From: Dimorphilus gyrociliatus
Lineage: Eukaryota > Annelida > Polychaeta > Dinophilidae
Assembly: GCA_904063045.1 (NCBI GenBank)
Contig: CAJFCJ010000002.1
Coordinates: forward strand, 2,971,891-3,035,890
DNA length: 64,000 nt
Reading direction: 5' to 3'
The translations under genes and the position numbers were made by a program. This document shows, in pieces, positions 40,001-52,098 of the stretch. The notes under the pieces were generated by a model, which saw only the letters and a list, made by a program, of their open reading frames with translations, made no database searches and was not told where the DNA came from. The first letter of the stretch is position 1. Each line of letters opens with the position of its first letter.

Positions 40001-42524
40001 ATTGAATTCCTTACCTCCTGAATTACGTAAATAAAAGCAAGAATATAAAGAAAGTTTGTTAGTTTAAAAGTTTTGTTATTTATATAGCAATCATCATTTT
40101 GTTAATTTTAGAATATCATATTAATTTGATATATTCTCCTTTTCAATAAACCCACCTTGTCGATTGTTTGTGTCCATTCGTAGAATGTTTTCCTACTACT
40201 CTCGTCCAAAGCTTGACAGAGTTGTTGATACTGAATTCTAGTCTCATCTCCTGAACCAATTGGTGGGAGGAAATGGGCTCTATCGAGAACCATCATCGAA
40301 TATTCTATCCTCCTCTTCAACATTCTGTACCAGTGTGCTTGTCCAGCGAATTTTGGATGATTGCTCGGAAGGGGAATTGATTTTTGCGTCATTTCTTTTT
40401 TAACAGCATTAAGTTCTTCAGTAAACATGGCGTAGATTTCAACAGTCTTTTTATCAATTGTTCTTCTCATTGCTTCTCTTGATGAAAGATGCATAAAGAT
40501 ATCTAAAACTTCTACTCCTTGTTCAACTGTAGTAACAGTTTCGAAAGCGGAGCAAAGAACATTTTGCATCATTACTTCTAAATCTTTTATTCCTCCTCTG
40601 AATCTGTTATAATCATCGTGCCAACTCGTAGCCTTTACATCCAAAATTGAGTGTTTAACATGGCGGAGATTGTTAAGATGCTTTTCAAAAACTGTTTCTA
40701 TCTCTAATAGTGAACGTGCTATGTCCAAACCCCTTGCGCCTGCAAATAAAGGTATACTCGTTTGTTCGCCTTCCTCTCTCCTTGCAAAGTGTATTTGACA
40801 ATCGCAAACTTCCAATAGGTCTTTACAACGTTGAACATAAGCATCAATCTGAGCAAATATACTACTCTTATCAAGAACCCATGGAGTTTGAGAGAATTTA
40901 TGATGTAACTTTTGAGTCTGAAAATATTTGATGGTTATTTACACGGTTCTTCCATAGATTAAAACAATTTAACATACCTTATCATATATTTGCTTCCATT
41001 GTTCACAGCAATCAATACATTCGTTCAAAGTTTTCATACTAGATTGAACATATCCGTCAAAGATTCTGTCCAAATCTATTTCGTTCGTGCATCGTCTGAT
41101 AATTTCGTTACTTAATTTCCTTAATAATCCTGTTAATCTATCGCGACTCTTATAGAAATCTGAATTTACCCAGATCATTCTAATTGTATTAATGAGTTTA
41201 GGTAACATATTGGGTATATCTTTCGGATGGGCGTCAGCTAGTTCAACGCAAGGATCTTTCAGCACAGATAAGAATTTCAGATTACTTAGAGCTTGGTGTG
41301 ATCCATCCTAAACAAAGTAATTAGTTTAGAATGAAAAATAAATTAAAAATTTAGATTAAGTAACCTTTATCTGACTGGATAATTTCAGAAATGGGCCTAC
41401 ATAAGAGCTCTTAGCCAATTCTAAGATTTGTGTTATTCTTTTTACTCCAGATTTGTCAAGCTGAGTACTTATACCACTCAAATCGGCACATCTATTCTTC
41501 CAGAAGTCAATTTCCTCTAGAGGGCCAGCATTTTCTGCTGCTGTTTGTAAGGAATCTTGGGAGCTCAGAACTTCCTTTATTTGTCTTGTCCAGTGTATCA
41601 TAGCAGCTGGTTAATAAAAATACAAAGATAAAGCATAGTTTGTAATAGATTTTGCTGCTTACTTTCTAATCTCTGGACCAAATCCTTATCTTTAAAAGCC
41701 TCTTCTATATCTCGGGCAACACCTTCGTGAGGTATGTACAATACAGTTTTACCTTCCATTCTCCATCTTGTATCGGTTAAACTTGCTAAAAACTTATGAA
41801 GTTGGGCAGTAAAATCATTTTTAATACTATCCGGCCAAGATTTATTCTCAAAAAAAATTGGAGCATAGACTCCAATCATAAGCCTTAGAAGAGCTGGTAT
41901 ATGTTCTTGTCCAGTCATACCGTACTGAACAATCAAATTAAAATTTTCAACTGTCAGTTCTACATTCTTTTTAGTTTTAATGAAAAAGAACATTTCATTG
42001 ATGCTATACTTTGGTATAGCGTTTGCTGTAACCAAGCCATGAATTTGATCATCGTAAACAATCAAGAGGCGTTCGTTGGCACAAAATGCTTCAATTGCTT
42101 CTAAGTTTTCTTCTTTCCACATTGATTCAGTTAGACCAGGAAGAATTACTCTGTCCTTTATTACATCTCTCTAAAATAGTATAATTGGCAATTAAGATAA
42201 GTCTATAAATATTTAAAAATAGTAAAAGGCAAGTTTCTCACAATGTCTTCTGCTTTTTCAATAGATTCTACAGCAGGAGATTGTATGCTTCTTGTCTCTG
42301 ATTTGTCTGCATTTGATACTACATCACCCCCTTCTCCTCCTAACGGAGATGCCCTGACGTTTGACAATTGATCTGGATCTTTTGTCTCACCACTCTGACT
42401 CCTTGGACTTTTAGGAGTGCCTGCTTACATTTGTGCAATTTATCTTGGATATACTTAACTTTCAGTAAGATAAATACTTACCAGCAGCATTTTGACTGGG
42501 CGTTAACGAACCACTTCCAGACAT
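24902..42524 (-). CDS. DNAH2: Axonemal dynein heavy chain 2 (inner arm), with alternative exons
   Basis: Exons: 42524–42482, 42420–42242, 42170–41663, 41606–41365, 41307–40978, 40917–40156, 39808–39729, 39666–39106, 39046–38758, 38684–38580, 38513–38086, 38024–37791, 37728–37369, 37312–37041, 36985–36789, 36728–33139, 33076–32796, 32740–32573, 32507–31928, 31861–31651, 31022–30906, one of 30761–30620 or 30282–30141, 29719–26042, then one terminal exon. Each version gives 4,503 aa (human DNAH2 about 4,430). P-loops: GPAGTGKT (AAA1, near residue 1877; Walker B CFDEFNR), GQTQSGKT (AAA2), GPVGTGKT (AAA3), GIGGSGRQS (AAA4). A coiled-coil stalk and microtubule-binding domain follow at about 3070–3350, then AAA5, AAA6 and the C-terminal domain. 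Family role: heavy chain of inner-arm dynein f/I1, driving ciliary beating. LTTALHLHRGGSPKGPAGTG and CLIEAEPMQLVCPIPSIHF are typical of DNAH2. Confidence 0.93.
25131..25285 (-). CDS. DNAH2: DNAH2 alternative terminal exon, version B (canonical type)
   Basis: Acceptor AAATACAG ends at 25286; 155 coding nt, phase 1 entry, TAG stop. Residues begin IYSCPCYYYPDRAGKTGRAS and end HWVKRGTAILMSLDS. This is the version closest to the standard dynein heavy-chain C-terminus (YSCPCYYYP, WIKRGTALLMSLDS-like), so it is probably the ancestral exon. No minus-strand AATAAA is visible between its stop and version C, so the mRNA may run through C and use the distal site. Confidence 0.9.
25544..25549 (-). promoter_or_regulatory. 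Polyadenylation signal for DNAH2 terminal exon A
   Basis: AATAAA on the minus strand, 34 nt after the stop codon of terminal exon A. Its use would end the transcript before exons B and C. Confidence 0.5.
25584..25738 (-). CDS. DNAH2: DNAH2 alternative terminal exon, version A (most proximal)
   Basis: Acceptor CTTTCACAG ends at 25739; 155 coding nt, phase 1 entry, TGA stop. Residues begin TYCCPVYYFTDRGRIHPRPS and end HWIRRAVALVLSLDF. Length and phase equal those of versions B and C, so all three splice interchangeably onto the 26042 donor (AGAG|GTTAGC). It has its own nearby AATAAA (25544–25549, −). Confidence 0.87.
30141..30282 (-). CDS. DNAH2: DNAH2 mutually exclusive exon 22, version b
   Basis: 142 nt, phase 0 entry and phase 1 exit. 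It codes for 47 residues beginning ALDALNKSDITEIKSYGKPP and ending TWAEAKRQL, and donates G to make Gly at the junction with GDQNFIK. Acceptor AAATACAG and donor G|GTTAGG are intact. In the dynein fold this stretch is the end of stalk coil CC1 plus the start of the microtubule-binding domain, including helix H1 that touches tubulin (equivalent of 'EVRSMANPP' in cytoplasmic dynein). By eye it matches version a at 36 of 47 residues. Confidence 0.9.
30620..30761 (-). CDS. DNAH2: DNAH2 mutually exclusive exon 22, version a
   Basis: 142 nt, phase 0 entry and phase 1 exit, identical in length to version b and 337 bp upstream of it in the direction of transcription. It codes for 47 residues beginning ALEALNKNDVTEIRSYGRPP and ending SWGEAKRQL, with Ser (A|GT) instead of Gly at the junction. 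Acceptor ATAAATCAG and donor A|GTAATG are intact. Changes against b include several in or near the tubulin-contact helix (K/R swaps, K/T) and SSEPSWG versus GGEPTWA. Confidence 0.9.
40015..40017 (-). other. Possible 3-nt microexon in DNAH2 intron 6
   Basis: On the minus strand, TAATTCAG|GAG|GTAAGG places a good acceptor and a strong donor three bases apart. Insertion would add one Glu between the phase 0 exons 40917–40156 and 39808–39729 without changing frame. The pattern may be chance, and nothing else supports its use. Confidence 0.2.
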
Positions 42525-43805
42525 AGTCTAGTTTTGTTTAGTTTTAACAACAAATTCCAATAAAAATTTTTGTTTTTTCAACTTATCACAACCTTCTATC
42601 AACTTTTTCCTTTTACTCAATTAAATCGTATTTGATTTAAAGTAAAAGTTAGTTGATATGCAAATTTGATAAGAAAACTAAAATAGCTGACCACTTGATT
42701 ATTTTGGTAACCGTAAATCTGTTTAAAAAGTAAGAATTACTTAAAGAATTGTTGGCGGTATGTCCGCCATAATTTTGCGTTGCTAATAACAACAACGGAA
42801 GCTGATTATGCCCTTGACAATTATTGAGCGCCACCTGTATTCCCAGGAAAATAATGAAATTACGTTTATAAATGTATATGGTTTTTTCCTTAATAAAGTA
42901 AACTTATTAAATAATAAAAAGAAACTTAAAAATTACTCAGATTTCTTTATTTGCAATTTCTTCAATTGTTTTTAAATAATAATTCAAAAAAAAATAGAAA
43001 ATCCATCAAATATCTACAAAAATCTGACGTTTTATATTAAATTTAATATTTCTTAACAAAAATGATTAGATATCAAGAATAGTAATGTATTTTTCTTTAC
43101 CTCTTAATAGCTTTATAAAAGCGCCTATTTATAAGAAAGTAACTAGAAATAACTAGAACAAAATCAATACATATCGAGGCACGTAACTTATTTCACAGAA
43201 ATTCTTTAATAAGTGCAAAGTATACCTATACATTAATGTAAAAGGGAAAAAAAAGGGGACAGAGAGAGAGTGAGAGAGAGACAGAGAGGAATAGATATTT
43301 AAGTAGAGAGATAAGTGGATAGAGAAAAGGAAAAGGAATAAACAACAAAGACCAACCATCAAACAAAAAAGGACAAAATTTATCAAAGGATTCATAGTGT
43401 TTAGTAGAGAAATTAATTAATAAATTAATTATTTTATCTTCTTTACAAAAAAAAAAAACAAAACAATTATTTAGCTCTCCTAATCACTTTGTTGTTTCTT
43501 TTAAAATAAATTAGCCGACATGTGCAAAAAACCTACTATAACAAATATTTATCCTTTTTTTGTTTCGTTCTATTGACTATTTCATTTCTTTGGTTTTTTT
43601 TTTCATGACAGGTCGGTATAATATTTACATTTATACTTGTTTTTAGTTACAAAATACCTAAATAAAGTTTTTTTTTTGTAGTATCTGAAATTATAAATAA
43701 GTTATAGACAAAAAAAGTTACCTTTAACCGAGGTAAATGATCATGGTACAATGAAATATTAAAAAAATAAAACATAAAGAACAATTAATTGAATTTTAGT
43801 TTATC
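42525..43805. other. DNAH2 5' flank and zinc-finger gene 3' UTR
   Basis: About 1.3 kb. The part near 42,525–42,840 is the likely DNAH2 promoter and 5' UTR. The rest is AT-rich, with a purine-rich (GA) tract at about 43,261–43,291, and ends in the 3' region of the zinc-finger gene transcribed towards it. I found no coding frame with support. No X-box (RFX site) could be recognised by eye, although RFX control is usual for axonemal genes. Confidence 0.4.
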
Positions 43806-46552
43806 TTATGGATTAATGATCACTTCGGCACTGACCGCAGTCAAGTAATGTACTTGAGGTTCTTCTTCTAGTTCTTCTCTTTCTGGCCCTATCATACCAC
43901 TTCTTCTTACGGGCGGTCGATGGTAGTTATGAATTCTTTTTTCGTGATTATTTCTAGGTGTTTTCTGATTAAAGCTCCTTTTACAGACGGCACAGTCAAA
44001 AGGTTTTTCACCAGTGTGCACCCTCATATGTCTCACTCTACTAGCATTGGAGGCTAAGCGTTTACCACACATTGGACAAGGATATACTTCCATGTTAGAG
44101 TGGGCTCTCTTATAATGAACATTTATATGAAATTTCTTTCTACCAAGGAATGAGCAACCGTCATGAGGACACTGAAATCTCATGATTTTTCTTTCAACAA
44201 TTCCATGCTCTTCAACGTAATGAACCCTCATATCCTTTGGTACATGGGTCACATAATTACATCCATCAACGAAACATTTAATCAATATATCAGAGTCCTG
44301 GAAGTCATCTGGTAATTCTACTCTTTCTTCAACCTAATTTTATTTGAAAAAGAAAAAAATAAAAGATTTCCTGTATAAATCAGCCCTAAGCCATAAACTA
44401 AGATACAAACCTCTTTGTCAATATAATGATGCCTATATTCTTCATGTCTAGCTCTAGACTCTTCATTTATAAAAGTCATATCGCAATAATTACATTTGAT
44501 CTTTTCTCTTTCGTGAATCTTTTCGTGATCAGTAAAATATGACATTTTAATCTTCTTCCCGCAAACTGTACAGATTTTAGTAGCTTCTTCAGAGTGTATT
44601 TTCTTTATGTGAGTTCTTAAATAGGTCTCCCTCACTTCAAGACCACATTCTTCGTAAGGACATTTAACTTTTCCCGCTTTTGTGTGAACTCTTTCAATAT
44701 GGTGGTAAATTTCAGACTTCTTAAAATCTTGATTACAATACTTGCATGTTTTAATTACATGATCCGACTTATGTTTATATTCGTGATTCCTTAACTTGCT
44801 GTACTCATCAAAAGATTTACCACACGTTGGACAAATCATAATTGTATGTTCCATTTTGCTATGTTTTGCCATAATATCCTTCGATCTACAAGAAAATTCG
44901 CATTCCTTTACTTCACAAACCATCTTTTTCAAATATGATTTTCTATGAAATCTTAAATTTAAATTATTTGAAAAAGGTCTTTCGCAATTTGTACATTTGC
45001 AAGTTGGTTCAAGTCTTAAGTCTATTTCAAAGTTATTCGGCAACAATACACCGCAATAACCGCAGTGAAGGTTGGAAATACAAGCGCTTCCAGTGCAAAA
45101 TATTGTTCGACTATTTGCTGATGGTTCATGGTAATCGATAGACGCTTTCAAGTTTATTGATACAGGTTCGGCTTTGTTATCCTGAAATTTATCTGTAAAA
45201 AGAAAATCTTCTTTGAAGCTTACGATTGGTACTTCTTTAGCTGCATGAATATTGTCTAAAAGTAGAACCACACTTGGATTCTGAGGAATAAATAGTTTCT
45301 TTAGCATATATCTTAATTTTTTTAGTTAATTTTCCATACCTTTAAGAATCCTTCCTGAGGTCTGTTTCTGGTTCTCTTAGAAGGTTTCTCCGAAATAATA
45401 TCTACTCCTCCCTCTGCTTCGCAATAAATAATTTTCTTTTCTTCGTCAACATTTCTTAAAGTTTTCACATGAAATGTAACCTTATGACCAGTGGGAACGT
45501 CGTTATCCTGAATAGCTACTTTCGTTGGCCTAAATTTTTTCTTTGGCTCCCTTGCAGTCCAAAAATCGTCTTCGTCAATAGTGACATTTTCCATTCCACC
45601 ATTCCATTCGCCCAAGTACTTTACACCTTTTCCTTCCTTGACTGGTTCGTCCATATCCTCTTCTTCATCATCCTTATCCTCTACGTACAAATCAATAGGC
45701 TGACCGCTTATTCTGCGTCCTTCATAGCTTTCCTCGCCTTCATCATCACTTGCCGTTTTATCAGGTTCAACTTCTAGATCTATCTCACAAATTATGGCCT
45801 TTCCTGCATCAATATCTGCCTTTGAAGAACAGGGATGATTTTTTGCTGATAACTCTTTGTCTTGACTACAGGTATCCATCTCCTCCTGATTAACAACTTC
45901 AAATGTAGGTTCCACGCGCTCTACTCTGATACAGCGTTTAGGCGGTTGAGCTTTCTTTCGAGTAGTTGGTTTACTGGATAAAGGTTTTGATGATTCCTTC
46001 TGAGTAGATTTATATCTAAGTATAAAAAACAAAGAATTATGAATATGAAATTGACACTTATTGTATTAAACTATCAGTTACACAATGACATTAAATGGTA
46101 TATGTAACAATTGTACTTACAAATCCAATAAATGCTTAATAAATGTTTTTTTGTCTCCTCCATGATTTTTTCTCATATCCTCAAACTCTCCCCAGTCATT
46201 TCCAATATCAAATATTCGTCTTGTATCAGCTGGTAGCTCTGTTTGTATACAAATGAGGATATTATTATTTTCGCATTTTTAAGGTTCCAAATAGCTAAAT
46301 GCAGAAAATATTTAGAAAAAGCTCACTTAAAGACTTCTTTAGCTTCCGATTTTCCATCCATGATCTTCGTTGTAGCCTTAGTAGATTTTTTAATCGTAAA
46401 GATGAGACTGACCTGAATAAAAATACTCAAATATGTTGTATTTAAAAATCTTCAACAAATCATTACTTTTTGGGTTTTAGACTCTTTAATTCTTTCTTCT
46501 TTTTGTCGATCAATCTTTGAGATTTGCGATTAGATGTCACTTTCCCTTTCAT
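43806..46552 (-). CDS. C2H2 zinc-finger protein with acidic N-terminal half
   Basis: Six exons (46552–46467, 46412–46327, 46238–46121, 46015–45340, 45280–44411, 44333–43806) join in frame to 787 aa. Residues 1–60 are Lys/Arg-rich. A conserved-looking block (LPADTRRIFDIGNDWGEFED) follows. Then comes an acidic region (KDDEEEDMDEP). About eleven C2H2 fingers follow from about residue 380, for example CPTCGKSFDEYSKLRNHEYKH and CPMCGKRLASNASRVRHMRVH. Only one TGEKP linker is present; most linkers are irregular, so fingers may contact RNA or protein as well as DNA. Likely nuclear regulator. I do not recognise a specific orthologue. The intron at 45339–45281 is 59 bp. The next in-frame ATG (in exon 2) is a possible alternative start. 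Confidence 0.8.
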
Positions 46553-47127
46553 ATCAAAAGGAGGAAGGGAATTTTTAAAAATTTGTATCTATAGCTTGAA
46601 CGAAGCGAACAAAGCGAACTGCACGAATTTTTGTAGTGCCGATTCTGCCCCTAAATGAAAACTGGTTAACAGTAAGGGATTGGGCGGGAAAAAAAATGAT
46701 AACAAGGAAAAGCCTAATTTTTACTTTAAAGTTTAATTCGAGATTATTCAGAAGGTCTGAAACCGCCTGAGGAAATAAACATAGAAAAATATGTATCAAT
46801 CTTACTATCCAGATCATGAATTATTAGTGAGAGAGGAATTCTGGTAAAAGATTCTTCATATTACTCAGTCTATTGTTCCTTTGATTCTTCATTTTTACGT
46901 GATTGTAGCAAAATCTAAAAATTTATATTCTCATCTTTCTTGTCTCATTATCCGTGAAACAACTTAAGAAGTTGGTGGTTATAAAGATACGCTTTTGTGT
47001 TGATAGATAGATGTACATATAAATTTTGTGTACACATTAATACCAATATAATAGTATTTATGTTTATGTAAATAGATATATTATTAGCTTGTAATACTCT
47101 TTACAATTTCTAATTCATCCCATCACT
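46553..47127. other. Divergent intergenic region
   Basis: About 575 bp between the start codons of the zinc-finger gene (−) and the cysteine-rich membrane-protein gene (+). It may act as a shared promoter. No motif stands out. Confidence 0.4.
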
Positions 47128-47739
47128 GTGGCCATAACAATGTTATTAAAATGTCTAATTTGTACTCTATTTCTTTTAAGTAAGTTTTCAAGCTTTTTAA
47201 CTCGTGAAGCTAAATCCTTTCCAATCCTTGAGGATACAGTCTGCGGACATACTAAATGCTCGATCGTCCAATATTGTGATAATGCAGGAGAACCAACATG
47301 TCTTCCTTGTAGTAATATTTGCGACAACAAACAGAGCTGTAGAAAGCACTGTTCCGATGTTTGGCTTTTTTTTTTCGCTGTTACGCAAGATACTGGTGAA
47401 CTTAGGCTAAAGAAGTTTTTAAACAAATATTGTCTGTATATTGTTTATTTAATATTCTATATTTTACTAATAATTAATTGATTTTTAGATAAATACAATT
47501 TCACAATCCCGAAGGCTCCTCAGCAAGAAGAGAAACAAACACTCCCTGTAGGATACACTATTACTCTGACTGTTTTCTGCACTATTACTTTTGTTATCTC
47601 AGTATTCATATTATTCAAGATCGTTAAATTTTATAAAAATACTGGAAAGCCTTGCGGATTTCCCTCAATCTGCAATTTTTCATCATATGCACCCATCACA
47701 AATAAAATACAACCTAAACCATTTTATGGATGTAACTGA
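47128..47739 (+). CDS. Small type I membrane protein with one cysteine-rich domain (TNF-receptor-like)
   Basis: Two exons, 47128–47395 and 47489–47739, join at G|AT to give 172 aa. A signal peptide (MLLKCLICTLFLLSKF) is followed by an extracellular segment with eight Cys spaced C-x4-C-x5-C-x7-C-x2-C-x3-C-x5-C-x3-C. A transmembrane helix follows (VGYTITLTVFCTITFVISVF), with a basic stop-transfer KIVKFYK and a short Cys-containing tail of about 45 residues without a death domain. This layout resembles single-CRD TNF receptors such as Drosophila Grindelwald or vertebrate BCMA/TWEAK receptor; that is inference from Cys pattern and topology. The stretch DVWLFFFAV just before the splice site lies over a poly-T run and may be intronic, so the exon 1 end is uncertain. 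Confidence 0.6.
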
Positions 47740-50700
47740 CAATTATTGAAAAGTTGAACAGATTGCTAAAGCTTGTTTTTGAAGAGAAGTAGTCTTGTAT
47801 GGATAATTTACACACCATTAATACTTTTGTTGATCTATTTTAACAAAATACAGATCAAATGAACTCTAAAGAGTTGGAAGTTTTATCCTTAGCGCACATG
47901 CCACATGTAATAAAAACAGCAAAATTTGCTTAGATGTCAGCTGTGTTATTCGATTATAAAATGTGCTGAATAAGTAAAAATTTGATGAAGTTTCCTTCTA
48001 ACAATAACATTATCGCTTTGGATGGCAAAATAAGGGAGAGCAGGGGTCATTACGAAATAACAAGATTATTAATTACAAAAGGTAAATAACCTTTGAACCT
48101 GGTTCTTGGAAATTAGATTTAATACAGCAATTACAATGCCTTTTTAATATCTTCTTTACTGATTACTTATACTTAAGTTTGTCAAGTATTATTTAACTTT
48201 CTTTTCAATTATTTTTTAGCACTAATTGGGAAAGGCAAACGGTAACCTACTAATTTGGTTTGTAACCATACACAAACTATTGACCCTTGTTTCCGATTTA
48301 GTGACTATTCTATTCTAATTTCTCTCCAACAATACTAAGCCTTTTTTTGTAGAGGGTAACGAAAAAAATATGAAAAATGATATAGAAACAGAGCTCGTAT
48401 TTTTTAATATCGCCAAATTATATTTAGGTTAAAAATGGTACTTCTTGTCTTTCTTTTAAACGTAATCATCATTACCTTAATGAAAATTATTTCTATTTCT
48501 GCTTTTCGCCCCTGGAAAATGCTTCTTTTTTTTCGACACCTTACAAGATGACTTATCTTCCTTTGATGTTTTACCTTGAAGCATTAACTTATTATTTTTC
48601 TTAGCATTAGCTTAAATTACAAAATTCAACCTTTATACTAAGTTTTACATTTATTTAAAGAGTATATGTTTGTTTATTTGTTTTTTGTTTATACGTTTGT
48701 TTTATTAAGATAATATTATACCTAATCTTATTAAAATTATATTATCTCCAAAATTGAGCCATTGTATTGGATATTCTTTTTACAGAGTATGTAGATAAGA
48801 AAGAAACGAAAAGTAGATTTATTTCACTTCCCTCAAAATTGATTCACGTTCGTAAAAAAAGAAACTACTTAATCATCAATAAATATACTACTACTGTATC
48901 AATAAAATGGGATCATTATTTAAAGTTGGTCTAAAAATAACCAGACACCGTGCTGGAACGAAGCCACGTAAATTGGAGTTTTGTTCTTGCATTTACCGTA
49001 TATATATATATATATATATGTTATACAGTTGTATAGGGTTTATGTGTAAATTGTAGTAGTATTATTAATCCACATCGTTCGTAATATATGTATAACCTTT
49101 CTTATAGTATCTAGGTTATATTATATTGTATAGTGGTACTGTTTTACTTAATTCTTTTTTTTAACAAACACATACTTGTTCTCTTATTTTGTGTTTTTCC
49201 GAATTAGATTATTGAGTATATTGTAAATTAGATGAAATATTATTGTAAATATCTCTCTTAAACAAAGGTTATTGACAAAATATGGTTTAATAAGTTATTT
49301 TGTCTTGGCAAATAGAGAAATCTTATTACTCATTCATTCACATAATTATAATAAAAAAAATTGCTCTATCGTTAAAACCAAAGACTTTAAGTAGAATAGA
49401 AAGTAATTATATAAGGCAGGACACTGAATAAAGACTTTCAATTAATCAGTTCTTATTACCAGCTAAAGCAGTCCATAATTACGAAAGTTTTAAACAATAC
49501 GCCTTTTGCTTACATCAAAGTTACCTTTTTTTCTCCCATCTTTTTTCTGTTTTACAGCTTCTTTTTCGGTGCTATTTTAGGGATATTTTCCTGTTTAAGT
49601 TGTTTCATAGATCTTCTTCACTCACACAAATATATTAATAGTTTTGTTGATGATAAAAGAATGTTGTAAGGTAAATATGCTGTAGGTCTTCAAAGTGAAA
49701 TTAATTTATTCTTTCTCTTTCCTCTTTTTTATTAGTATCACGGATATATTCTTCCTTTTTTTATCATTTATATTTTTTTTTTGTTGACATTTTTATCATA
49801 TTTCATATTTCTTATATAGAAAATTATTTCTCTTCTTTTATTCTCTTCTACTTTTTATAATGATAAATTAGATTTTTAGCTATGGTTTTTCTCTGAAAAA
49901 TGAAATATCTTGAAAATAAAAAGCGAATCTTTTTCTCTTTCCATTTGATGGCAATGATTGAAAAAACTGGTTTAGTTTTTTTCGGTTTTTTTTATTCTTA
50001 TTTGAAGTCTATTTTGAAAGGTTAGCTAGGTTTTCTTGTGCTGCTGTTGTTGCTGTTGCTGCTGTTTCTATTTCTCAGTGCAATAACCAAACTGATTTAC
50101 AATTTAGAAATTCTAAGAGAGTATTGGAGATGGAATTATGAGTCAGAGCTAGAAATTCATTATTATCATAATTGATATAATCTAGGGTCTAGAATAATTA
50201 ATCATAGGGGATTAACTTTATTTTTTTCACATATTTTTTCAAATAAATTTCCAGTAGACAGGCTCATGTTATTAATCAATTTATAATTAATGTTTTATTA
50301 ATAAACATTACTATAACATTATTTGCCAAAGCAGTCTGCATATCTATATGGAGATTATACAGAAAATTAATGAATGTCTGTCTACGTCAAAAAACAAATA
50401 TGCATTGCTCTTTAAATAAAGTGAATTTTAATTACAATGCACATAGAAAAGTACTACGTATATATAAAATTTTTGCCCATCTGTTAAAATTTTTCATTTG
50501 AATAAAATCTCGTTGTAGACCTACTCTTTGGACATTTCTGCGTAAAAGAAGCTGTAGGCCTAGTTTATCCTTCGATCTGTTTTGAACGTTAACTTATAAA
50601 CATAAATAACCTTGTACGGTAAATGACCTTCCTATTATATTATAGGCGTCCAAAAACAAGATCTCTCTCGAGCATGAAAAAAAAAGAGCATAAAACTGTA

Positions 50701-52098
50701 AAAGGTGAAGGGTTAAAGGTGAAAAAATACATAATTCTGTCACTCAGCCACTTGGTTCACTAATGAATTTTTCCCAGAATTTCGTCCATCCATATGCAAA
50801 CTCCGTGGAAAAAATACCTATTGATAAAAATTGGAAAATTTGTTATTTATTTCCCGGACGGTTTTGCTAGAAAAATACTATTATTAAAGTTTGTGTGCGA
50901 GGATGGGAAACGGATAGAGGACGCGTGCCTATCGATAATAAAAAGGATGCATAGATATGTCGGTCATCAATGTTGAAAGATTTATGAAAAAAAGCTTTAG
51001 AAAGTCGATACATAATAAAGTAATTTTTAGATGTTACGATTATTATGAAAGTAGAATATTCTTTGACATATAATCTTGTCAATAGTATATTTCACAAATA
51101 CAAAACCAAATCCAGGTTCCAAATCTATTTTACCATATTTAAGCGCAATGCATTTATACTTGTATATCAACGAAACTCTCCAGTCCTGTAGGCTAATTAA
51201 AATACCGAAACCGATCACATTTCTTAGCTACATGATCAGGTGAAGGATACTGTTGCAACTTTCTATTTCTTTCGAACATTTCTAAGGGGCTTTAAGATCG
51301 AGACTGTTGAAAAAGTCTTTATTAACAATTTATTATACACTAAAACTTGTCTCCTAAAATAAAGCCATTACATATATCCTATATGGGCCTGGGGGCTATA
51401 ATTCATTTTTGTTTCTTCTTCCAGCAGAAAACAAGAGAATCTCATCAAGCGTCATCTATACAAAAATAGTATTATTAATACTGATCTAAATATGTATGTT
51501 TGTAGTATTTGATTATGTGAATGATTCAAACTAAAACCTATTATACTGTGGATTATTACGAGAACCTTGCTTTTCCTTTTCAGGAACAATGTGTTTTTAG
51601 ACATATATAAATTACACAGCATATATATAGCATATGTATCCATGGTTCAACTTTCTAAAAAAATAGATACAATTATTGATACCCTTAAAATAGAACACAT
51701 TTGTAACAACTTTGAAAAGTGCGTATAATTTCGAGATACTGGTCAGTTCTCTCTGTTAGACTACGCTGCATATAATATTAAATATTCTAAATAAATAAAC
51801 GAACAGAGGGAAGAAAAGATGGAAGCTTTTGTATAATAGGTGTGACCTACATTTTTATTGGTTAAACTGAAACAGATTCTTAATGATAGAATAATTTCTA
51901 GCAAAAAAAAATGCAATAATAAACTGAAACAAAAAAAACAATACGTAAAGATATTGACAAAAAATAAAACCACAAAAAAATAAAAAATAAAAAAATATAA
52001 AGAAACTTTTGGGAAGAGGGAGAAAGAAAGCAAAGGGGGGATAGAGAAAAAAAAGAAAAAAAAAGAATGCATTGATTAATCCAGAGTAGGTAAAATGT
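47740..52098. other. Gene-poor intergenic region, 4.4 kb
   Basis: Strongly AT-rich, with a (TA)n run at 48999–49019, a CTG/TTG trinucleotide tract at about 50,040–50,068, and purine tracts near 51,900–52,070 that form the 3' side of the SOCS-box gene. A short frame at 50,794–50,976 is not supported by anything else. No RNA gene or mobile element was recognised. Confidence 0.4.
48999..49019. repeat. (TA)n microsatellite
   Basis: About 21 nt of alternating T and A in intergenic DNA. Confidence 0.85.

Noticed and set aside
43261-43291. Transposon or satellite signal in the purine-rich tract
   Set aside because: Short imperfect GA repeat only; no terminal repeats or transposase nearby.
50794-50976. 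60-codon plus-strand frame
   Set aside because: No domain, no nearby exon, AT-rich surroundings; chance.
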